Under the pieces are notes generated by a model. It saw nothing but the letters and a program-made list of their open reading frames with translations, was not told the DNA's origin and did not search any database. Both the position numbers and the translations under genes were made by a program. From Micractinium sp. NFX-FRZ (Eukaryota > Chlorophyta > Trebouxiophyceae > Chlorellales > Chlorellaceae), in assembly GCA_029339195.1 (NCBI GenBank), contig JAPTJF010000359.1, forward strand, positions 1-64,000: DNA of 64,000 bases. The letters run 5' to 3'. Within the stretch, counting starts at the first letter, position 1. Every line of letters begins with the position of its first letter. Positions 1 through 10,659 of the stretch are shown here, in pieces.

Positions 1-850
1 AAAGGTGGGGAAATGGATTCTGCGCCTGCAGGAAACGTCGGGAACAATGTCGGGTTTTTGGGTCAGATCCACTAGTGGTGTAGCTAGGGTTGCTCCTACA
101 CAGCCTCCCGTCCACTCCCCCCACTCTCCTTTATCACGTGTATGCACTTTGGTGGGCTGTCGTGCTGTTTGCAACTTGCGTCTACGGGCAGTTGCCAAGG
201 AGCTGGAGGCTGGCTGCTGAAGGGTCAGCTCCATCCGGTTTCGTCATCCAAATGGCCCATATCTCCGGCTCTCTCTGACATCATTGCATTCTTTCACTCG
301 AGAGACGACACAGACTCCTCAGACTAACACAGTTGGCCAAGAAGAACAGCAAGCGCAAGGTGCGCCGGCCGTCAACACAGAGTGATGGCGGTGTTCACTT
401 GCCGACCCGCTGCTCTCCCTCCCATCTCCACCCCCACGCACTTTGCTAGCTCCCTTTCACATACTGCAATATGAACCAGCTGCTGCTTACGCAGTTAGTT
501 GCTGGCCCCAATGCACAGTCATCCTGCGGCACAGCCCCCTCCCATCACGCACCTCCGCTGGAGCAGCAGCTCCCGCATGCCGAGCGCTGCTAGCACCCAC
601 TCCAATATTCAACACAGTGCTGTTTCAATTGAATGCAAGTCTTTGTCACCAGGCTGTTGACTTGGACCAGTTTGTGAGCAGTGCCTCACATCTGCTCACA
701 TGAGGTCATCCCCAGGTCGCGAGGTGCAAGGTTTGAGGACGCTGACAGGAGTGCCAGGGTTCAGCCGAGGGCCGTTATTCAGGACCGGGTGATGCGGTCG
801 CTCTGTCGAGGCAGTTTGCAAAGCACCGGACGCACAAGAACCCTCAACAG
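1..850. other. No recognisable gene
   Basis: Only short unconvincing open frames are present. The stretch is less GC-rich than the DNA that follows and shows no exon with recognisable protein similarity. It could be 3' flank of the coiled-coil gene that is transcribed leftward from 4105, whose last exons I could not place. Confidence 0.4.
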
Positions 851-852
851 GT

Positions 853-1218
853 CATGGAGGGCTGGGAAGGAGGCGGGGCAGGTCATGGTGGGTGCCAGGG
901 GTGGCGGGGCAGGTCATGGAGGGCGGGAGACGCCCCCAACAGGTCATGGTGGGTGCCAGGGGTGGCGGGGCAGGTCATGGTGGGTGCCAGGGGTGGCGGG
1001 GCCAGGTCATGGAGGGCTGGAGACGCCCCCATGAGGTCATGGTGGGTGCCAGGGGTGGCGGGGCCAGGTCATGGAGGGCGGGAGACGCCCCCATGAGGTC
1101 ATGGTGGGTGCCAGGGGTGGCGGGCAGGTCATGGTGGGCGGGAGACGCCCCCATGAGGTCATGGTGGGTGCCAGGGGTGGCGGGCAGGTCATGGTGGGTG
1201 CCAGGGGTGGCGGGGCTC
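853..1218. repeat. GC-rich minisatellite, ~30-bp units
   Basis: About a dozen head-to-tail units of roughly 30 bp. Two related unit types alternate: one carries GGTCATGGTGGGTGCCAGGG and the other carries a GGCGGGAGACGCCCCC core. Because units are near multiples of three, both strands show long artificial open frames. It lies beyond the last recognised exon of the leftward coiled-coil gene and may sit in an intron or the 3' region of that gene. Confidence 0.85.
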
Positions 1219-1256
1219 CGCCACAAGCCCTTGTGCCCCGGTGGCCTGGCCGCCAC

Positions 1257-4105
1257 CTCAAACGGCGGCTGCCTACGCCGGAAGCAGGACCGCAACAGCT
1301 GCAGGCACATGGCAGCCGGACCCGCCCATCAGGTCCCACCCACCAGTGCTCCTCCAACCCACCTTGGTGCCAGCCGCAGCCTCCAGCCGCGCGTCCTTGC
1401 CCGCCAGCTCGGCACCGACGCGCTGCAGCTGGGCGGTGGCTGCGGCAAGGCGGCCCGCCAGGTCGCCGCGCTCCTGCTGCGCGCCCGCCAGCTGGACCTC
1501 CAGCGCAGCCTTTGAGCGGGGGCGGGAGGGGCAGGGAGAGTTCTACAGTGTGGAAGGGTGGAACCTGCAGGGCATGGCGGGCAGCCTATACTCGAGAGCC
1601 CCTGGCCCCCACCTTGGCGGCATCCGCAGCGGCGAGCTCGTCCAGCCGGGCCTGCAGCGCCCCGCTCTCCTCAGCCGCCGCCGCAGCGCCCTCCTCCCCA
1701 CGCTTGCGCTCCGCTGCCAGCGCGGCCACCTGTTTGTCATGGCGGGGGGCGGCGGGGCGGCAGGGGGCTTGTATTTGGGGGCGAGGGGGCTGGCAGAGGG
1801 AGGGGGGCCCGCCAGCACTCTGCAGTTTGTATTTGGCTGGGCATGGCGGGGGGCGGAGAGGGCGGCGGGGGGCTTGTATTTGGAGGGGGCTGAGCCGCGC
1901 CCCCGAGTTTGCATCCTGCAAGGGGAGAGCAGCGGGCAGCCTGCACCTATGCTCCGGCGCCCACCTGGGCCTGGCTGGTTGCGGTGACCTCGTCCAACCG
2001 GGCCTGCAACGCCGCAGCCTGCGTTGCCTTCAGGCAGGAAGAGCACGGCACAGCAGAGGAGCTCGTATTGGCGGCTCAAGTGCTTGAATGCAACAGCCAG
2101 AGTTTGTACTGCGGCGGCGACGGGCCCCGGGCGGCTCAAGAGCTGGCATGCAGCAGATGGGGCTGGCAGAGGGGCGGCCGGGAGAGCTTGTATTGGGCAT
2201 GGCAGGGGCGGAGAGGGCGGGCGGGGCAGCTTGCATTCGGTTGAGCAGTGGCAGGCCGCCCCCCGAGTTTGTATGCAGGCTCCTGGCGCCCACCTTGGCG
2301 GCATCCGCAGCGGTGAGCTCGTCCAGCCTGGCCTGCAGCGCCCCGCTCTCATCGGCCGCTGCCGCAGCACCCTCCTCCCCACGCTTGCGCTCCGCTGCCA
2401 GCTCCCGCGCCTGCTCCTCCTGCTGCGCCTGCAGCCGCCCGTTGCCAATGAAGGCGGTGTCCCTGGACGTCTGCAAAGGGCCATGCAAGAGCGGCGCGGA
2501 TGTTCTGCAACCTCCAACATGGGCATAAGTTTGTGTTCACCCCTAAGCTGGCCTGGCCAACTGTTCTTTTCTTTTTAACCACCCCAAGCACAAAACTACT
2601 GGCGGCACCTGCCCACCTCAGCCTCCATGCGGCGGTCTTTCTCTGCCAGCATGCGTGTCTTCTCAACGTCTAGCTCTCGAATGGCCTGCATAAGACAACA
2701 GACAGTGGCATTTGGTTGGATGAATACATTGTCTAGCGCCAGTTCTCGGGCTTGACCGTGCGCTTCTTGATGCACAGAAAAGGGGAGGGCTGTGTGTGCA
2801 GGCGCACGGGCAGGCCCCGATGCCGTGATCAGCCACTCATTGCCAGCACCAAGCAGCAACATGACACCCAGCTCAATTCCATCACGCTCTCTACCCACCT
2901 CTGCCGCAGCAGTCTCTGCCCCCTGCAACTTCCTGCGCTCCGCCGCCTCCGCCGCCTGCAGGGCCTCGCAGCGGTTGACTTGCGTGGGGTGCCTGCACCA
3001 GGTGGGAGGCCATGGCCAAGGGGAGGGTCAAGCAAGGTGTAACAGCAAGGAAGGAAGCAGGCTGCCAGCCGCGTGGCTGGGCAGCCCAACATCGGCTGGC
3101 ATGCAATGTTGTGTGACCTCTGGAGCAGCCAGCAGGCAGCACGATATGGGTGCAGGGGCGGGTGGAGAGCTTTGGGCATGCACCGGCACCAGCGTGTGTC
3201 CGCCTATAGGAAGCGGGCGAGGCATTGGAATCAGCTGAACAAACGGGGCTGGATGTGTTCCAGCATTCCAAACACGGTCAACCTGCATGTGACACCATTC
3301 CAACAACCGAAATCTGCACCCGCCGACTAGCGTGCCTCACAAAGCCTCGCGCCACGCCCCCCCCGCCAGCCTACCCGCAACGTCTCAGAATGTTCCCATC
3401 CTGCTCACCTGCTGCCGACCCCACCGCGCCCGCCTCCACTTGACTGGCAGCCTCTCGCGCCACCTGCGGCTGCTGTGCTGCCTGCCGTGCAGCCGCCTGC
3501 TGGGGCTGGCATGCCTGGTGTGCAGCCTCCTGCAGCTGCTGTAACTCCCTCTGCATCCCAGTCCTCCAGACGTGCAGGACGAGTTGCAATTGAGCAAGGC
3601 GGGACAGAGCCGTGTTGTTTCTGTTGTCGCTGCCTGCGCACCCACCTGGCTCAGTGAATGCATCCAAGCCAATCCTGGGCTGCCCGCGTGCCGCCTGGCA
3701 CCCGTGGCGTTTTCAAGCTGCAGGCGAGCCCCCCCCTGGACCCCAGCTGCCCCTGTTGACACGTAATACCCACCTCTACGGCAGCCAGCTTAACTTGCAG
3801 CTCCTCAATCTCCATATCACGCTCGCTGATCTCCCCAGCGTGCACATGCGCCATGTTGCGGGCGTCGGCAGTCATCTCGGCAAGCGAATGCCTGACATGC
3901 TCGAAGACGGCCTGCACACAGTGGCGGGAGCATACAACCGGCCAGCAGGTTGCGCAATGAGAACAACTGGGTGTTGCGTCTACAGCGCCAGCACCCATTT
4001 GTCTGCCACCCCTCTTCGCAGCCGCAAATGTGCGCTTCTCAGCACCCACGGGCACACTTCAAGTCTTCCCCGCGCGCGTACCGGGTCTACTGCTATTTGC
4101 GCCAT
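1257..4105 (-). CDS. Coiled-coil protein with tandemly duplicated exons (3' end unresolved)
   Basis: Unidentified protein predicted to form long alpha-helical coiled coil. Exons on the minus strand: 4105-4058, 3911-3774, 3550-3409, 2978-2899, 2685-2617, 2470-2294, 2027-1965, 1729-1613, 1509-1363, 1298-1257. Splice sites are GT-AG and phases agree throughout, giving at least 341 residues. Heptad-like runs rich in Ala, Glu, Gln and Arg fill nearly all exons, for example IEELQVKLAAVE and ELDVEKTRMLAEKDRRMEAE. Three exons (2470-2294, 2027-1965, 1729-1613) carry repeats of the motif ALQARLDEL. The start at 4105 (MAQIAVDPV) is the first Met in frame with exon 2. The acceptor of exon 4 (CAAG at 2979-2982) is chosen only to keep phase. 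No enzyme motif or membrane segment is seen. The stop codon and last exons below 1257 were not located, so the model is partial. Confidence 0.65.
1613..2470 (-). repeat. Triplicated coiled-coil exon block
   Basis: Exons 2470-2294 and 1729-1613 encode nearly the same peptide (LAAERKRGEEGAAAAA, then a DES or EES variant, then GALQARLDEL). Exon 2027-1965 encodes a shorter, more diverged version (AAALQARLDEVTATSQAQ). The introns between them also share motifs such as CTTGTATT. This is intragenic tandem duplication of exon plus intron, which lengthens the coiled coil. Confidence 0.8.
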
Positions 4106-4600
4106 GATGGCGGCGCCGGCAGGGCGGTAGGCGGTGGGCGGTAGGGCGGTAGGGCGGTGGGGCCCACAGGTGGGCGCCGACACTAGCAGAAGGCGGCGGT
4201 GGGCCAGCAGGTCGAGCAGTTCAAATACCGCGATAAGAGCGGCGCCCGGAAGTCTGCGGCGCGAGCAAATGGCCGGCAAATTTTCGGACCGCCGAAATGC
4301 TCTGGCACGCGGTTGGTGTTCTCCACCTGATCACGGTGGTGCCTTACCCAATCGGGCTGCGCTGTAAAGGGCTGCAGGCTCAGCGCATGTGCACTCTGCC
4401 CTCCGGCTGGCTCGCACCCGCCATCTGTTGCGCTCAAGAGATGGTGACTGAATCGCCAAGTGAGGACAGAAGCGCGCTGGGAAGTCCGAGGCGTCCCGCT
4501 AGGTGCGGTGCAGCATACTAAATTGGTAGTTCGCCCTGCTGCTGACGTGGCAAGGGGGCGGCACACCCCCTACCTAACTCTCTTTTCACTCCCTACTTTA
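4106..4600. promoter_or_regulatory. Upstream region of the coiled-coil gene
   Basis: No convincing exon. The first 90 bp hold a short GGGCGGTAGG-type repeat around 4128-4160 immediately upstream of the start codon at 4105. This is the likely promoter region by position only; no TATA box or recognised element was identified. Confidence 0.35.
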
Positions 4601-5580
4601 GCTGACTGCTTGTCGGCTTACACCCTCACGGTGCTCTACATTCTTATGCACGCATGAATGAACAGACTGGGTGGAGATCAGCAGAACAGGCAATGTCCTT
4701 GGCTGACCCAAACTTTGCCGAGTTTCAAGGAGGAGGCACTCAGCATTGATTCCATCAACAAGCGGCTGCAGTACCACCTGCAGCTGCAATAAATCAAACA
4801 GGAGTTCCCTGTTGCGGTGGCAAACAGGAGTTCCCTGTTGCGGTGGCAGCGTGGCTGGCGGTGGCTCTGGTGGTGGCTCTGGTGGCCGTCGTTGCTCTGG
4901 TGGCGGCTCTGGCGCTGGTTGGCTGCCACGTAGCAGCCCCTGAAAGTACTGCTCCAGTACATCTGAGGGGAAGCTAGGGGAAGCTGGCCACCAGCCGGGC
5001 TGAGCGGTCAATGGCACGGAAGAAGGTTGTGGGGTCTGTGTCCAGCAGGTCCTCACAGGCCTTGCCCCGCATGGCTGATGCTGCCCGGTGTGCTGAGCGT
5101 GACGCCTTCTTCAGCAGCGCAGGATCTTGCCATGCAACATAGGCCAAACATGTGCAGGTCACCATGTTTAAGATGCCCTGAGTAGCCACACTTCTGCAGT
5201 CACATTATTCGGGTCGGGTGACAGTTTGATCATCAAAGAGCGCACCTGCATGGTGGACTTGATGCCGCCCGAGGTCGCGACAAACTGTGCTCGCTTGATT
5301 CTGCCATGCAACATAGGCCAAACATGTGCAGGTCACCATGTTTAAGATGCCCTGAGTAGCCACACTTCTACAGTCACATTATTCGGGTCGGGTGACAGTT
5401 TGATCATCAAAGAGCGCACCTGCATGGTGGACTTGATGCCGCCCGCGGTCTCCATGAACATTGGTGCAAGTGAATTGGGACCGACTTGCCTACGCTGGCG
5501 GCGAATGCAGTTGTGGCCGTGGCAAAGCCTGCCTGCTGCAGGACAGCGTCCTGCACAGGCAACAAGTGACATATGTGGAA
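4600..5580 (-). pseudogene. Unidentified coding remnant with frameshift
   Basis: Minus-strand frames look protein-like but do not join into one open frame. One frame (5189-4974) reads DPALLKKASRSAHRAA and then DLLDTDPTTFFRAIDRSARL. It is stopped by TAG inside a 10-bp tandem repeat (about 4967-4986). Another frame continues directly with SDVLEQYFQGLLRG, a Pro/Glu-rich linker and a Leu-rich tail. This suggests that the 10-bp repeat shifted the frame. A further frame at 5572-5342 contains KSTMQVRSLMIKLSPDPNN and overlaps the duplicated segment. I do not recognise the family. It could be a decayed host gene or a piece of a mobile element. Confidence 0.35.
5128..5450. repeat. 149-bp direct duplication
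   Basis: Positions 5128-5276 and 5302-5450 are almost identical, with offset 174 bp. Two differences are visible: G/A at 5194 versus 5368, and A/C near 5272 versus 5446. About 25 bp separate the copies. The near identity implies a recent event, in contrast to the decayed duplications elsewhere in the window. No inverted termini or target-site duplications were seen. Confidence 0.9.
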
Positions 5581-5662
5581 GATGGTGCCAAAAGTGTCAA
5601 GTTGAGGGTTAGATTCAAAACCAACAAGCGTGGTTACACCTTCGTGCAGCTAGAAATGCCAA
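5464..5662 (+). CDS. Possible exon of unknown protein
   Basis: An open plus-strand stretch reads like real coding sequence: VNWDRLAYAGGECSCGRG, then KSVKLRVRFKTNKRGYTFVQ. It ends at a plausible GT donor after CCAAG at about 5662. No partner exon or start codon could be assigned, and the region overlaps the minus-strand remnant. It may be part of the same decayed locus. Confidence 0.2.
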
Positions 5663-5814
5663 GGTGGGTGTGTACGCAGGTGGTGTGGGTTGCAGCAACA
5701 GCAGCAGGAGCTAGGAGCTGGGAACCGTCGCACGTTCATGGCAAGTGTGGCCAAGCTAGCAATTGCACCGCCACTAACAGCCCTCCGCCACCCCTCAATG
5801 CGCTAAGTGATAGA

Positions 5815-6062
5815 GCTTGTGATAGAGCCACACATATCACCTAGAATGAATAAATCAGCACACTTTGATCGTAAGTAAATTGTGTAATATAGAGAGAACT
5901 CACTACCCCAATTACTTTGCCTTGGACACCACCCACGCGACATGCAAGCCAGCACCTCCTGCTCATGCAATGTTCCACTTGTTGCCAAATTCAAACTGAT
6001 GATGACTTTAACTTTGTTCCCAAGCCACTTTATCATGTGTGTTTGCACAGTTAGTGTTCCAT
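5815..6062. other. AT-rich spacer
   Basis: A stretch of clearly lower GC than the rest of the window, with a repeated GTGATAGAGC at 5810-5830. No gene is seen. It separates the unidentified remnants from the decarboxylase paralogue. Confidence 0.4.
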
Positions 6063-6289
6063 TATGAGGTTGTTTGTTCAATTGGGGGCCCCGCGCCGTT
6101 GGCCTGCATTACGAGCACCCCCTGGGCTGCCCGAGGTGCGTCACGTCTGCGGGGATCGAGGGCTCTGGCTGCGCTCGGACGGGTGCAGCGGGCAGCAGCG
6201 GGACCGCTGGCGCGCCGAATGGGCGGCGTCGCACGTGCATGGCACTCCTCTCACCACAACCCCTCGCCTCGCTGCCTGTCCTGCTCCTC

Positions 6290-9200
6290 CCCAGTGGCGC
6301 CGCCTGGGCAGGCAGGTGGTTGACCTGATTTCAGAGTACCACGACCGCCTGCTGGGGCGGGGGCGCCGTCCGCCGCTGCCCGTAGGTGAGCGCACCGGGG
6401 GGCTGGCAGGAGCGCTGGGAGGAGCCTTTTACCTCGGTCGGCCAAGCCGCTCTCCCTTGCACTCTCACATGCCACGGTTTGCTGCATGTGCTCTGCACCA
6501 CCATCCCAGCGCACAGCGCACAAGCCTGACTGAACGCCCTGCCTCTTGCTCCTCACTGCTCTTGTTTCAGTCAGCCGCGCAGAGCCTGGCTTCCTGCGCG
6601 CCGCCCTGCCCCCGGCGGCCCCCGAGCGCCCCGACTCCTTTGCGGCGGTGCTGCGGGACATAAAGTGAGGGCCTGCACCTTGCACCGGCGCCTGTCTGTG
6701 GTTGCCAGCGCTGACCTGTGACACGCCTCGCCCTGCACAGCTGCTAGCAGCGTCGGGCCAGCCACCCTTGCACACAATGCCCTGCCGCTGCCTGCCCGGC
6801 TCCCGCCCCATCTGCAGACCAGACGCACAGCTGCCTGCAAAAGGCGTGCATGGTGGCTGGCATCCAGCACCTGCGCCTGATCTGCACCCGCCCGGAGGAT
6901 GAGTACGCGCTGCAGCCGGCGGCACTGGAGGCGACGGTACAGGCTGACCTGGCGGCGGGCCTGCTGCCCTGCTACGTGTGCGCCACCATTGGGACCACCT
7001 CGTCATGTGCGGTGGACCCTGTGTCTGAGCTGGCAAAAGTGACGCAGCGCTACGGCATCTGGTGAGGGCCAGCTGGGGGGCAGTGCAGGGGCAGTGCGGG
7101 GTGCACCCTGGGTGCGCGCAGGGTGCAGCTGCATTGCAGGCGCACCCCCGGGGTGTGGCGGCAGGAGGAACGCTGGCATGCTCTGGCTGAACCCACGTAT
7201 GAACTGCCGGTGCACCGCCCCGGTAGATCCCGTCAAATTCCCATGCTCGCAGCAGCGACACGCACTGCTTTCCAGCGTCCCTCCACCCCTCCCCTGGCCT
7301 TCAGGCTGAACGTGGATGCGGCGTGGGCGGGCGTGTTTGCGCTGCTGCCGGAGCAGAGGCAGCGGTACTTTGGTGGGCTGGAGGGAGCGGACAGCTACGA
7401 CACAAACCCGCACAAGGGGCTGCTCACTGGGTGGGAGTGGTGAGCTGTGGGGTGGGGGTAGGCAGGGTGGGTGGTCAAGGTGGGTAGGCAGGGTGGGTGG
7501 GCAGGGTGGGTGGGCAGGACGGGGCAGGACACCGTGGGAGCGGGCGGCAAGTGTGGAGGGATCACCCTCCTTGCCCCTTAGCAGGCTAACAAAGGACCTA
7601 GGAGTCCTTCCGGTTGGACACCCAACCTTTTCCGGTCCTACTACAGCAAGAGACCCTGGGAGGGCGCATTGACCTGGGGGCACTGCCAGCGCAGGTGGGG
7701 CAGACCTGGGTGGCGTGCCCTAGCACTGCGCTGCCTGCCTGGTGCCCCGCCCCCTCCCTGCACACTGACACCCGCACGCCGGCAGGGTTCGTCAGCACTT
7801 TGCCCACAGCCCCGCCCGCCTCCCTCTGCCGTGCGCCCCCCGGGGACATGAGAAATGAGAAGGGCGCACTCCTCTGCGCCCGCTCACACCCACGCGTACC
7901 TGCATACGTATGCGCCCACCCACCTCTCCACACAGTATGCACTACCGTCAAGGAGTTTGAGCCCCCTGCCACCCGTGAGCTAACCACCCTTGCACCTCGT
8001 CATGGCTTCCTTGCAGCTCCGCCATGTACGTCAAAGATGCACGCTGGGTGAGGCAGGCGCTCACCGTCACCCCCGCTACCTCCAGAACCCCGCTGCAACT
8101 GGCGCCAGCTCCGCCCGGGGCCCCACCCTCAGCCCGCACCTTGCCACCCCGCCCCCCGACGGTAGCGGCAGTCCTGCTCAGGACCCCGCCCTCAGCCCGC
8201 GCCTGGCCGCCCTGCCCCCTGGCGGTACCGGTTGCGGTGGCAGCGCCAAGTTCTCCGCCGCTGGGACCAGTGCTGGCGCCCCCGGAGCGGGGCCAGGCCA
8301 AGGAGAGGAGCATGGCAAAGGAGAGGGCGAGGGCGGGGGCTGCCAGGCGCAGGCCGGGGCAGCGCCTGGCGGGGGGCGCACCGAGCCTCCAGAGTACAAG
8401 GTGTGCACGTGCCTGCCACGTGGGTTTTCCTGTTTTCGGTTGGTCCTGTCTGGGTAGTGTTGCTTTTCTTCGGTGAAGTGGGGCCAGCCATGGCAGGCGC
8501 TCGTCTGGCGTGCCCAGTGCAAACCGCACATTGTGCGACTCGTGCCGCGTTGGTTCAATTCGTCCGTGCATCTATAAGTTGGCTGTGGGATACCTTTGTT
8601 CCTGCCGTGGTGCAACGCGGCGCCTGCCATGCCCCCATCAACCAATCACCCCGCCCCAGCGCAGACGCCCGGCGGTCCCACCCGGTTGATTGCCCGGCAC
8701 TAACGCATCCCCCTGCCTGCCCGCCTGCCCGCCTGCTTACCCATACTGCCTCAGGACCTGGACGTCCCGCTGGGGCACGGCCGCTTCAGGGGCCTGCGCC
8801 TCTGAATGGTGCTGCGCCTTTACGGCGCACAGCGCCTGCGTGACCTCATGCGCCACCGCCTGTGCCTGCAGGACTTCTTGGCAGACCTGGTGAGGCGGCA
8901 TTCTGTCACTGCGCCAGGGTGGCGTGTAGGAGATCCGTGCAGGTGGGCACAGGCGCAGGTGCATCGCTGCGCCCGCACCAGCAAGGCTACAGTGCATACT
9001 TGGGACAGGCCGCGCTGCCCTATGTGCCCCCCCACTTGCTGCGTACCACACACTTCTTCGGTTGGGTGGCAGGACAGGAGAATTGTGGGTAGCAAGGGCA
9101 GCCTGCAGGCTCATCATGAGCACAGCTTGCAGGTGCAGGGTTATTCCGCCTATGGGTGAGGCCTGCCTGCTGCCTGGAGGCATGGCGGTTTTGGCGAGGG

Positions 9201-10013
9201 GAGCCCACAAGGCGCCCCCCTCCCCCCCCCCCTTCCCTGCCCTCTGCCCTCGTGCTCGTCTGCCCATCACAACCTTCTCCCCTCCTCCCTCCCCTTGCCT
9301 CCAACCAAACCAGACACCCGACTCAGCTTCCGCCCCCTTGTGCCTGCCCCCTTGCCGCCCGCCCGCAGGTGCGGGGCGACCCGCGCTTCGAGCTCGTGCC
9401 GGGGGCGCCGCCCCGCTTTGGTCTGGTCTGCGCAAGGCGGCAGCGACCTGAACCTGCTGAACGAGTCGCTAGTGCAGGCAGTCAACGACTCGGGTGGGTG
9501 GCGGGGTGCAGTGGAGTGGGTTGAGGACTGCTGCCTCGGGGCAGATGGGCGGTCAGGCGGACAGGCAGGCGGGCGGGCGGGTGGGCGGGCAAGGAGGCAG
9601 GGAGCGCTGCAGGCCTGCCTGCCTCTTGGCTGAAGGCCGCTCCTGGTTCGCCCAGCGGGTGAGTGCCTGATTGGCTGGCTTACTCTGACTCATGAGTAGC
9701 TCAGATCACAGAGGACGGTGGATCCTTGCCACCGGTCCACCACTCCTGCTTGATTGCATTGTCCCTGTTGCCCCACTGTCTTCTGCTGGCCCTTGAACTG
9801 TGCCCGGCACACCCCTCTGTCCCCGCCGCACCTGCAGGCGAGGCCATGCTGTCGCACACTATGCTGAGCGGGCGGTACGTGATCCGCTGCGCCATTGGCG
9901 GCACCCACACCCAGGGGCAGCACGTGGAGGCGGCCTGGCGCACCGTCCAGCGCTGCGCCACCTCCCTGCTGGCCGCCCAGCACGGCCCTGGCAGTGGCGG
10001 CGAGGAGCGGTGA
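6290..10013 (+). pseudogene. Degenerate aromatic amino acid decarboxylase paralogue
   Basis: Recognisable exons match the intact decarboxylase at 37867-42261 in order: RRLGRQVVDLISEYHDRL (about 6297-6385); PGFLRAALPPAAPER (about 6570-6662); [17 protein letters not shown] through [17 protein letters not shown] (about 6823-7061); DAAWAG through DTNPHKGLLT (about 7307-7430); MYVKDARWVRQAL (about 8024); DLDVPLG (8755 on); RGDPRFELVPG (about 9369); and a C-terminal exon ending at the TGA at 10011. The part equivalent to exons 3, 4 and most of 5 (cofactor and substrate pocket) is absent. A TGG codon has become TGA in the segment at 8805 (LRL-stop-MVLRLYG), and the exon at 9369-9490 is frameshifted. 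Intron positions differ: an extra intron splits exon 2, and the intron after NPHK is missing. It is therefore an old paralogue rather than a fresh copy. Confidence 0.8.
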
Positions 10014-10547
10014 GGCAGTGGGGCGGGTTGCCTGGCTTCGATCCTACAGAGCTGCCACGCAGCGGGCTCACTGAGCAGCCGGCAGCTGGCAGCCGTACAG
10101 CAGGCTCCTTTTGAGACGATCATGCCAGCCCAGCAGGCAGCCCATGTCACTGCCACCCTCCTCCACCTATGCATCTATGTACCCATCCAAGCGGCCATCC
10201 AGCCAGCCATCCAGCCAGCCACCATTCCCTCGTTTCGAGCCATTCCCCAAAAAGTAGTAGCGACAGCCCATGCAAAGTAAAGTGTTGGATTCATCTTTGC
10301 TGTTCATTGATCATGGAGCGAGACAGAACCCCGCAGTTGGGTCCCGTCGTTTGTAGTGCAGTTGGTTCCCTTGCATGTGTAGCACACCACCTCGTCGTCT
10401 TTGATTGACATTTCATTGGATCACCTGTCGATTCGAGCTTCAGGCTTCCTCCACAGCCTCCATACCCTCTCCATGCACCTCTCCAACCCGTTCCTTAAAT
10501 CCCAAATGCAGCACATGCATTGTGCCTAGAACCAGCACTGTACTTTC
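10014..10547. other. Spacer without a gene
   Basis: No convincing coding exon. A short run of CCATCCAGCCAG-type repeats occurs around 10185-10225. It lies between the decarboxylase paralogue and the ATCase fragment. Confidence 0.4.
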
Positions 10548-10551
10548 TGTG

Positions 10552-10655
10552 GCGCCGTCGTGGCTGGTGGAGCCGCTGCGACACGTGGAGAAGAGCCAGC
10601 AGTTCAACCAGGAGGCGCTGGAGCGCGTGTTCAGGGCAGCGGGGACGCTGGGCCC
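10552..10655 (+). pseudogene. Fragment of ATCase exon 1
   Basis: About 100 bp match 14587-14680 of the intact ATCase gene. The translation APSWLVEPLRHVEKSQQFNQ followed by EALERVFR corresponds to [20 protein letters not shown] and EALEHVFK in the functional gene. Similarity stops at the codons after VFR, and no catalytic STRTR motif or later exon follows, so it cannot encode an enzyme. Synonymous differences show that it is not very recent. Confidence 0.85.
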
Positions 10656-10659
10656 CGCT

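Noticed and set aside
853..1218. Short regular repeats considered as a CRISPR array
   Set aside because: Units are contiguous with no unique spacers, no cas-like genes are present, and the setting is a eukaryotic nuclear genome.
1071..2087. 338-residue plus-strand frame and 327-residue minus-strand frame over the minisatellite and coiled-coil region
   Set aside because: They run across tandem repeats and across introns of the minus-strand gene, and change character at each splice site.
6251..7261. 336-residue minus-strand frame
   Set aside because: It is antisense to recognisable exons of the decarboxylase paralogue and shows no family resemblance.
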